A stretch of 24,439 nt of DNA from positions 1-24,439 of IMG/VR virus record IMGVR_UViG_3300028837_002133. One strand, 5' to 3'. The position numbers and the translations under genes are program-made. Source of the stretch: a virus. Below are positions 9,501 to 14,600 of the stretch, piece after piece; positions within the stretch are counted from its first letter, which is position 1, and the number at the start of each line of letters is the position of its first letter. The notes under the pieces were generated by a model. The model was not told the DNA's origin. It was given only the letters and a program-made list of their open reading frames with translations, and did no database searches.

Positions 9501-10947
9501 TAATTCTGTGCGCTGGAACTTGAGAGTATTCTTCAAATTCATCTTTAGCGGCTTCAGTTGCCCCTTTAATTTCATTGAATGTTTCAGTCATAAGTTTACC
9601 ACCATTAGTCATAATACCCATATAACCAACAACAGCACGGACACGGTTAAAGTATTCAGCCATTTCTTGACTGTTACCACCTGTTTCTTTTGCAAGTTCT
9701 TTTAATACTCCAGTTAAACTACCAAATTTCTTTATAGCTTGTTCAGCAGTACGTACCCCCCACACCTTAAAAAGCTCCTTCATCTTTTCTGTAGGTTTAA
9801 TAAGCTTCAACATTACAGCACGAAGTTGTGTAATAGACCTATTAACTCGTACACCTTGACGAGTCATAACAGCCATGGCTGCTGCTGCTTCTTCAAATTC
9901 GACCCCCATCTCAGCGGTAAGAGGCATAACAGCACCAAGAATATCAGCAAATTCACTAAGACGTAAACGACCGAGTTCAATTGTTTTAAATAATGTACCT
10001 GCAACACGTGTAGCTTCTTCAGAAGACATGCTATAGCTATTCATAACTGAAGACATAGCATTTACAGCATCCCGCGTGTCAGCATGTGTAATAAGTGCTA
10101 ATTCTTGTGCTGTACGTAAAAAGTCAAAAGCGGAAGCAGCTTCTACAACTTGGTTCGATAATGTTTGATATAAACCTTCTGCAACAACATCAGCAGTGAT
10201 ACCTAAATCTGCTGATAATTGACGCACCTTATCTGAAATTCTATCCATATCCCCTAATAAAGCTGGGGCAATAGTTTTAACTTCTGCGATTGCTAAACGA
10301 AACTCAATAGAAGCACGTGCAGCGTCCGTAAATGCACTTACAATACCACTCATAGCACGAATAATAACTTGTGCTTGTATAATCCTAATAATAGTTTTCC
10401 AGTTAATAGTAATTGTTTTTGCAGCGGCGGCCCCCTTTTTTCCTGCCGTCTGCATTTGATTACCCATAGTTTGGACAGCCGCACCGGTGTGCTTCAACTG
10501 GTTTTGCAGACTCTTATTAGCTTTGTTCATATTACTACTAATTTTAGTAGTAGAACTTGCAGCTTTACTACTACTTGCTGCAACTTGATTTGCCATTGCA
10601 GCGGTACTTATACCCACGCCTCCGACAGCCTGAGTATACATAGCACTCATATTCTGAGCGGATGCGGCCACTGTTTGCATTTGACTACCACTTCGAGCCA
10701 TAGCTGTAGCAGCACCACCTGTTGCGGCTTGAATACTTCTTAAACCAGCAGCAGCAGCCTTAGTAGCTTTAGCTACCGCTTTCATAGAACTAACAGCGGG
10801 AACTGCTTTCTTACTAAATTGGCGCGCAGCATTAGCAGAACTAGTTAAAGCCTGCTTAAATTCATTCAAGCGTTTACGTATATCAGAAAGTGCTTTAACT
10901 GCTTGTGCAGCATCAAAGCCTAGTTTTTGTGTAACTTCGTTAGGCAT
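6508..10947 (-). CDS. Tail tape measure protein
   Basis: At 1479 residues this is by far the longest gene. It follows the G/T chaperones and a minor tail gene, the classic tape measure position. The N-terminus is Ala/Ser/Met-rich helical sequence. Residues ~220-455 match the phage minor-tail tape-measure domain (PhageMin_Tail type: DLGITADVVAEGLYQTLSN, GRLRLSEFADILGAV, GVEFEEAAAAMAVMTRQG). A hydrophobic stretch near residues 525-550 could be the membrane segment expected of tape measures, and long charged coiled coil fills ~600-1250. The C-terminus (GGLALYKPRGRDRIPVMASAGETII, ~1385-1410) is typical of the family. By the usual ~0.15 nm per residue it predicts a tail of roughly 220 nm. The ATG has GAAGG 7 bases upstream and lies just after the TAG stop of the preceding gene. 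No lysozyme or peptidase domain is evident. Confidence 0.95.
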   Translation of the reverse strand: MPNEVTQKLGFDAAQAVKALSDIRKRLNEFKQALTSSANAARQFSKKAVPAVSSMKAVAKATKAAAAGLRSIQAATGGAATAMARSGSQMQTVAASAQNMSAMYTQAVGGVGISTAAMANQVAASSSKAASSTTKISSNMNKANKSLQNQLKHTGAAVQTMGNQMQTAGKKGAAAAKTITINWKTIIRIIQAQVIIRAMSGIVSAFTDAARASIEFRLAIAEVKTIAPALLGDMDRISDKVRQLSADLGITADVVAEGLYQTLSNQVVEAASAFDFLRTAQELALITHADTRDAVNAMSSVMNSYSMSSEEATRVAGTLFKTIELGRLRLSEFADILGAVMPLTAEMGVEFEEAAAAMAVMTRQGVRVNRSITQLRAVMLKLIKPTEKMKELFKVWGVRTAEQAIKKFGSLTGVLKELAKETGGNSQEMAEYFNRVRAVVGYMGIMTNGGKLMTETFNEIKGATEAAKDEFEEYSQVPAHRIRKAINEIKLTFMEMWEKAQPALAELLEWIVKIIPDAQTLKITFQDIGTLLAWTAKIGVLFITSMVEGWVKIRNAVVDAYEALNDFTFGLTGGKSAAEKTGETIRQMYQRIDEEATRMNKHFDKMRIEQAKRDKALWKSNEQNVWNYLSEVSKVWSQFTDIIEAGVKSAKNYTDGMWDSSIKRGRDAISKLADVQKDFAKYHERSNKRAMSMSQRIHNQDYKLELEKAKSAVKHRMMLEEIDYKLARASEAYAKAGVDEEKHKNALEITHKAQEMALETIRHAREMDNRGAEFQAMEALARARNQEGKKEAEFLAGLRSAQEKDMRQWQDNLERKISRIDELRAVWNDINEQLAKQEDQRGQVSTDLRKRRTKVEAEIMKNLFSKKDMQIAEMLGLEEGLKGFNTGVMETMQRAKFSWEVEIARLQTLLNKTVFSLKADFGDIEGELSDTAQKVLGRPRLPYEDPSQFLGSAWDKAQKDIEQYREDEIKLLQLNTELEITMNNVKDIIDSVDMHPIDISLSDIVKKTIAHGGSIEDASKEYKKMGAIAVASYNRMEGAINNASSAALKGQYIDEEHLKFIHTMVNAEKEKGRLTTGNANRLHAAVKMIESDFSKTEEKRKVAERIDTGTLEASKAYTAAIASQTSNWAKEVERGDNKQKEVSKTIDISKTKTEEFQTAAKGVTSELTTHKTKYQQLLELMDQQTQKEQQYQETLSRRGDPSVGAGVEGAAQVGAEGGEIVSVQPVEQMTQTFDLLTQKIDSTIQKVPAIGTTFDTIVPHIDKAIWRLMDMEISTNDILQQTYRLQGGFDSVAEKIAMCSDYGNNLINVITNVQTATNNTDTAMRGLGNSISNNTNLAYDLASAMRAAAQAAIVAAEASARAARSMSTGENAYNGKLIKPRYHQHGGLALYKPRGRDRIPVMASAGETIINAKSSRQFFSQLQAINAGQQPQYRDQGGVVNNVGDINVSVAQGETSRQTAREIAQALRRELRRGTSTLS

Positions 10948-10948
10948 T

Positions 10949-11458
10949 CTATACCTTCACTACTTTCATAAATTTACGCGGATCAGGTAATTCTGTAAAC
11001 TGGCAGAAAGCTATAAATGCAATACGCCCTATATCTTGAAAATGATATGGGGTTGGATGCGTTAAACCACTACGAGAAAATACACCGCCCTGTCCGTAAA
11101 CAGCACGGTTGTATTCATTATAGGCGAGATACCGTAAGGTACTACGATATTTGAAATGATAACGATATGAGCTAGGATCAAGTTCTAGACCACTACCAGC
11201 CCCGGAGGCTAGTCCCAATGACTCACGATCTTTTTGACTTAACTGTGGACCATATGGAACTACCGTACCGAGTTCATTAGCAAGTTTTTGAAATGTGGCC
11301 CTAGATGCTTTAGACCATGTAGGAATGACGGCAAATACAGTTGCATTAAGCCAATCTCTTCCCGCTTGCTTCAACCAATTTTCTAAGTATTGATGAAGCT
11401 TTTCTTTATAACCTTTTAAGTTAAAATCAAGCGCGCGAAAATCAACTTTAAATTTCAT
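10949..11458 (-). CDS. Minor tail protein between chaperone and tape measure genes
   Basis: This 169-residue protein begins MKFKVDFRALDFNLKGYKEKLHQYLENWL, with a helical first third, a glycine/serine loop near residue 85 and an aromatic-rich second half (YRYHFKYRSTLRYLAYNEYNRAVYG, PTPYHFQDIG). The ATG overlaps the TAA of the T-frame as TAATG, with AGGAG upstream, so its translation is probably tied to the frameshift product. It ends in TAG, with a second in-frame TAA two codons later that overlaps the start of the tape measure gene. Its position matches minor tail proteins that help load or end-cap the tape measure, but I recognise no named family. Confidence 0.75.
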   Translation of the reverse strand: MKFKVDFRALDFNLKGYKEKLHQYLENWLKQAGRDWLNATVFAVIPTWSKASRATFQKLANELGTVVPYGPQLSQKDRESLGLASGAGSGLELDPSSYRYHFKYRSTLRYLAYNEYNRAVYGQGGVFSRSGLTHPTPYHFQDIGRIAFIAFCQFTELPDPRKFMKVVKV

Positions 11459-11736
11459 TATCGTCGTCTCCTACCTCGAATCTTTGCTGGTTTAAGATTC
11501 GGATGAGACCCACCACCCATCATCGCTTTAGCTTCTTCAGCATTCTCGTAAGAACGCAATTGTTCGTAAGCAATAATTAAAGCTTGGGTCCATACATCGC
11601 AATCATCCCAAGATTCTTTAACATTTGGCGGACGAATGCCGATTAATTCACATCCACGCCAGACGGCGTATTCTGCAGTTCGGTATTTTGGCCAAAGGAT
11701 TCGTTTGACTCCTCCGCCCGCCCAAGTAGAAAAACC
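11458..11736 (-). CDS. Tail assembly chaperone, -1 frame extension (G/T-type)
   Basis: The -1 frame relative to the gene at 11643-12164 is open from just after a TGA at 11761-11763 to a TAA at 11458-11460. It has no start codon or ribosome binding site of its own. It reads as genuine protein (GGGVKRILWPKYRTAEYAVW, then RPPNVKESWDDCDVWTQALIIAYEQL, then a basic RGRRRR end). This matches the second half of two-part tail assembly chaperones, made in many long-tailed phages by programmed frameshifting like lambda G-T. Fusion near 11730-11736 would give a protein of about 234 residues. The T-like part is expected to bind tape measure and tube subunits. The boundary is approximate because the slip point is not proven. 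Confidence 0.8.
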   Translation of the reverse strand, partial: GFSTWAGGGVKRILWPKYRTAEYAVWRGCELIGIRPPNVKESWDDCDVWTQALIIAYEQLRSYENAEEAKAMMGGGSHPNLKPAKIRGRRRR

Positions 11737-12164
11737 TCTCGCGCCATCTTTAACTTGTCTTCATCGAGTGCATTGGCTTGCATTACACACAGGACAACAC
11801 GATTAACTTCAACATCAGAAAGACCGGCTTCACGAAGTTCCTTATCCCATTCAAGATAAGTAGACGGGTCTTCAATATTAACTCGTGCCCATTCAACTTT
11901 ACTAGGTTCTAACGATACAATAACTAAATAAGCAAGCCGTTGATTATTGTAATGTTCTATTTGTTGACGGTATGATGTATCTTTAACATTAGGTTTCCAA
12001 CCATCCTTTGTACGAATTCCAGGCGCCTTAGGCTCAGGAACAAGATCATCAAATTCCTTCATAGATGTTACAGCTGTGGCCCTAACAATAATATCTTCCT
12101 CTAATCGGGGAAGAACAAGGACTTCCATATTTGGACCTTTAATTTCAACGCCACTAATTTTCAT
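11643..12164 (-). CDS. Tail assembly chaperone, first frame (G-type)
   Basis: This 173-residue soluble protein follows the tail tube genes and precedes the tape measure gene, as lambda G does. It has a strong ribosome binding site (GAGGGAG, 8 bases before ATG). It starts with a short beta region (MKISGVEIKGPNMEVLVLPR) followed by a helical domain (LAYLVIVSLEPSKVEW, YLEWDKELREAGLSDVEVNRVV). The last ~30 residues (after about 144) are low-complexity and probably serve mainly as the overlap with the -1 frame. The abundant short form and rarer fusion with the -1 frame would together chaperone the tape measure. It lies directly behind a palindromic terminator that follows the highly expressed tube genes. 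Confidence 0.8.
   Translation of the reverse strand: MKISGVEIKGPNMEVLVLPRLEEDIIVRATAVTSMKEFDDLVPEPKAPGIRTKDGWKPNVKDTSYRQQIEHYNNQRLAYLVIVSLEPSKVEWARVNIEDPSTYLEWDKELREAGLSDVEVNRVVLCVMQANALDEDKLKMAREVFLLGRAEESNESFGQNTELQNTPSGVDVN
11730..11736 (-). promoter_or_regulatory. Candidate -1 ribosomal slippage site
   Basis: Within the overlap of the two chaperone frames (11643-11760) the transcript reads GGTTTTT, with frame-zero codons GTT TTT. The A-site Phe tRNA would re-pair perfectly after a -1 slip, but the P-site pairing is imperfect, so this is not a canonical heptamer. A GC-rich stretch containing GGGCGGGCGGAGGAG follows downstream, as does TTTGGCCAAA, which could form structure. Other places in the overlap cannot be excluded. 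Confidence 0.35.
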
Positions 12165-12188
12165 AATCTTTTCTCCCTCTTGTAAATA

Positions 12189-12216
12189 TAGTGGGGATGA
12201 AATTTCATCCCCACTA
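12189..12216 (-). terminator. 28-base perfect palindrome behind the tail tube genes
   Basis: The bases from 12189 to 12216 form a perfect palindrome (arm TAGTGGGGATGAAA). The minus-strand transcript would form a stem of up to 14 pairs with a small loop, followed by the T-rich TATTTAC. It sits between the tube gene stop (12228) and the chaperone start (12164). A partial terminator or RNA-stability element that keeps tube mRNA more abundant than downstream mRNA is the likely job. Confidence 0.65.
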
Positions 12217-12227
12217 AGATTTAACTA

Positions 12228-12989
12228 TTACAATTCTAAACACTCAGTAGCATAGTCACTACGATTTATAGTGACTTGACTCACGTTACAACGACCAGAA
12301 ACGGCAATTGTAGCTTCCCCAAGGTCATACTCTAATGATTCCCAACGGAAATCATCCAGAGTTACCTTTTCGTCCGCATCTGTACCACAGGGTAAGCAAT
12401 GAAGAACTACCATATCGATAGCATAAGGCTCACACAAGTCATCAGAACTTGAAACCCATTCCGTAGCTTCACCAACTTGTTTGATTGCATCAACAGGTGT
12501 AATATCTTTACCACTTTCTGTGGTAACATATTCATAAACAAATTCTAAGGACACATCAACTGGCTGCTCATCACCTTCGCGTACCGTATCAAGGTCGCCT
12601 CGGTCGAGCAAGTATTCGTATTCCTTCGATTCTGTCCATGTAAGATTTCCTTCACCAATTTTTACCTTAATCTTTTGAGGTAAAAATGTAATTGCATCAC
12701 TTTGAGACGGTACAGCCGCGCCCCAAGCAGGTTTAAACTCAATATTCGTTGTTGGACTTGCATCAAGGGGTGTTCGACCAATAACAGTATATGTTGTGGT
12801 GTTACCCACAGTGTTAACAGTAAATCGTGCGCCGACAGATACCAAATCAACATCAGTTGCATTCAAAATAACTGTGTTAATATCGACATCGGTATCCGTT
12901 CCCCCTGGTGCCCCTTCTGCAATTACTGCATTACCACTTAAACCATCTTGAATATAGATGAGGCAATCACGTAATTCAATACGTGCCAT
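12228..12989 (-). CDS. Major tail tube protein, short paralogue
   Basis: This 253-residue beta-rich protein starts MARIELRDCLIYIQDGLSG. It has a strong AAGGAG site before the ATG. It is a paralogue of the next upstream gene: residues from about 110 to the end (KVKIGEGNLTWTESKEYEYLLDRGD, EGDEQPVDVSLEFVYEYV) are nearly identical in protein and closely similar in DNA, while the N-terminal third has diverged. Position before the G/T chaperones and tape measure gene identifies it as the tube protein. Cysteines near HCLPCGTD and SGRCNVS are conserved in both copies. It lacks the ~105-residue insertion of its sister, so it is the undecorated form. Confidence 0.85.
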   Translation of the reverse strand: MARIELRDCLIYIQDGLSGNAVIAEGAPGGTDTDVDINTVILNATDVDLVSVGARFTVNTVGNTTTYTVIGRTPLDASPTTNIEFKPAWGAAVPSQSDAITFLPQKIKVKIGEGNLTWTESKEYEYLLDRGDLDTVREGDEQPVDVSLEFVYEYVTTESGKDITPVDAIKQVGEATEWVSSSDDLCEPYAIDMVVLHCLPCGTDADEKVTLDDFRWESLEYDLGEATIAVSGRCNVSQVTINRSDYATECLEL

Positions 12990-13003
12990 AATTTATTTCT
13001 CCT

Positions 13004-14071
13004 TTACAGTAATTCTGTACAATCAGTAGAATAATCACCACGATCCACAGTAACTTGACTTACATTACAACGACCAGAAACAGCAATTGTAGCTTCCCCA
13101 AGATCATACTCTAATGACTCCCAACGGAAATTAGTTAAAGATGCCCTTTCATCTTGATCAGTACCGCAAGGTAAACAGTGAATAACTACCATGTCAATAG
13201 CATAAGGTTCACACAAGTCATCAGAACTTGAAACCCATTCCGTAGCTTCACCAACTTGTTTGATTGCATCAACAGGTGTGATATCTTTACCAGTTTCCGT
13301 GGTAACATATTCATAAACAAATTCTAAGGATACATCAACTGGTTGCTCATCGCCTTCGCGCACCGTGTCAAGGTCGCCTCGGTCAAGTAAGTATTCATAT
13401 TCTTTCGATTCTGTCCATGTGAGATTCCCCTCACCAATTTTCACCTTAAGTCTCTGAGAAATAAATGTAATTACATCATTCTGTGATGGGGTATTTACGC
13501 CCCACGCAGGTGAAAATACAACATTCGTCACTGGACTAATGCCACCTTTAGTTGTTTCTGTAATAACAACATTACCCGTATCAAGGTCTACATTAGCACC
13601 TACTATCATATTACAATCCGTCTCTACCAAATCCACAGCAAATGTAACAACCCAATCGGTGTCAGGACCAGGACCGCCTGTTACCGTTACATTATTAGCA
13701 CCAATAGTTGATAGCCCCTCTAAAGCAGCTGCAACAGCGGCATTAGTAGAATTCCATAAAAGATTTGCTGTTACCTGACCGTCAAAGTTAAGGGTAAAGT
13801 TTCCAGATGAAGCTGTTTGATCAATATTAATAGTTTGTACTTCATTAGTTCCAGTTCGTTCTTGGACAGTGTATGTTAAAGTATTACCCGCAGTATTAAC
13901 AGTAAAACGCGCACCAATAGGTACCAAATCAACATCAGTTGAATTCAAATTAACTGTGTCAATATCAACATCAGTATCAGCCGCGCCGGGCGTCGTTTCT
14001 GCAACATTTGCGCTGCCACTTAAACCATCTTGAATTAAGATGGCGCAATCACGTAATTCAATGCGTGCCAT
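13004..14071 (-). CDS. Major tail tube protein, long paralogue with inserted domain
   Basis: This 355-residue protein shares start (MARIELRDC) and C-terminal two-thirds with the 253-residue sister gene directly downstream. It carries an extra domain at about residues 74-178 between TYTVQERT and SPVTNVVF. The ribosome binding site is strong (GAGGAG, 8 bases before ATG). The pair comes from tandem duplication followed by insertion or loss of a decoration domain. Several long-tailed phages make plain and extended tube subunits from one gene by frameshifting; here two separate genes could do the same. Either or both may be incorporated in the tube; which is dominant cannot be told from sequence. 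Confidence 0.85.
   Translation of the reverse strand: MARIELRDCAILIQDGLSGSANVAETTPGAADTDVDIDTVNLNSTDVDLVPIGARFTVNTAGNTLTYTVQERTGTNEVQTINIDQTASSGNFTLNFDGQVTANLLWNSTNAAVAAALEGLSTIGANNVTVTGGPGPDTDWVVTFAVDLVETDCNMIVGANVDLDTGNVVITETTKGGISPVTNVVFSPAWGVNTPSQNDVITFISQRLKVKIGEGNLTWTESKEYEYLLDRGDLDTVREGDEQPVDVSLEFVYEYVTTETGKDITPVDAIKQVGEATEWVSSSDDLCEPYAIDMVVIHCLPCGTDQDERASLTNFRWESLEYDLGEATIAVSGRCNVSQVTVDRGDYSTDCTELL
13538..13852 (-). other. Inserted beta domain in the long tail tube protein
   Basis: This segment has no counterpart in the short tube protein. It reads VQTINIDQTASSGNFTLNFD, ...AAVAAALEGLSTIGANNVTV, TGGPGPDTDWVVTF. The pattern (QTI...G.FTL.FDGQ.T, AAAL..L..IG..NV.VTGGPG, VTF) recurs as an add-on domain in many phage tail and head proteins, where it is thought to be surface-exposed. 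Boundaries come from aligning the two paralogues by eye and may be off by a few residues. Confidence 0.75.
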
Positions 14072-14083
14072 AATCCACTCCTC

Positions 14084-14338
14084 TTATATTGATAGATACA
14101 TTTCATAACGACCATCCACTGCAGCCTGTCGAATACGATCTTCACGACTTATTTGACCGAAGTGAATTAACCTTATAGAATCGCCCCGACTCTTACGTAG
14201 AGTAAGGCACCCAATTAACGATTCATCGTCGCCTGGGTTTGAACCATACTTGTATATTGGAATTGGTTCTAGCATTGCTTCTTGAAGTATGCCGCCCCAT
14301 TGAACAATATCATAAGCATTTTCCTGAGACATTAACAT
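14084..14338 (-). CDS. Tail terminator-like protein, C-terminal part after an in-frame amber codon
   Basis: An 84-residue frame starts at ATG 14338 with no convincing Shine-Dalgarno site. The same frame is open upstream for ten codons (VDINFLLTNR) back to a TAG at 14369-14371 that ends the preceding 65-residue frame. So 14084-14566 is one 160-codon gene with one amber codon. The sequence (ENAYDIVQWGGILQEAMLEP, IPIYKYGSNPGDDESLIGCL, then FGQISREDRIRQAAVDGRYE) reads as the second half of a tail completion/terminator protein. The position, between head-closure and tube genes, fits. It is made either by readthrough or suppression, or by weak internal initiation. Confidence 0.65.
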   Translation of the reverse strand: MLMSQENAYDIVQWGGILQEAMLEPIPIYKYGSNPGDDESLIGCLTLRKSRGDSIRLIHFGQISREDRIRQAAVDGRYEMYLSI

Positions 14339-14368
14339 TCTATTCGTAAGTAGAAAATTAATGTCTAC

Positions 14369-14566
14369 CTAGATTCTCCAATAATTTTTACTAAGTTCTC
14401 TGACGAATGGACCATTAACACGAAGTTCAGCATGATCTTCCCGTATATCTCCTGGCTCACGCTCGTCTACGCCCTCAACCAAAAGCGGTATACCAATCCC
14501 GGTTACAATAGCAGAAAAATAGTTTGCGACGGAAGCAAAAACCCACCGTGCTAGATTCTCGTTCAT
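14369..14566 (-). CDS. Tail terminator-like protein, N-terminal part ending at an amber codon
   Basis: The ATG at 14566 has AGGAG 8 bases upstream; an earlier in-frame TTG at 14587 lacks such a site. The 65 residues (MNENLARWVFASVANYFSAI, ...LLVEGVDERE, ...HAELRVNGPFVRELSKNYWR I) end in TAG. The helix followed by beta strands and the location just before the tube genes suit a tail terminator (role of lambda U or SPP1 gp17). At half the usual ~130-160 residues it is too short alone, and coding clearly continues in frame after the TAG. The gene would be essential, so a plain nonsense mutation should be lethal. Confidence 0.65.
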   Translation of the reverse strand: MNENLARWVFASVANYFSAIVTGIGIPLLVEGVDEREPGDIREDHAELRVNGPFVRELSKNYWRI

Positions 14567-14600
14567 TGCTTCTACTCCTAGTATCAATCCGGTAATTATT

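Noticed and set aside
10369-10743. Plus-strand open frame of 124 codons, rich in Cys, Ser and Thr
   Set aside because: It lies opposite the Ala/Ser-rich start of the tape measure gene; its composition is that of an antisense reading and it has no ribosome binding site. All other plus-strand frames are likewise opposite strong minus-strand genes.
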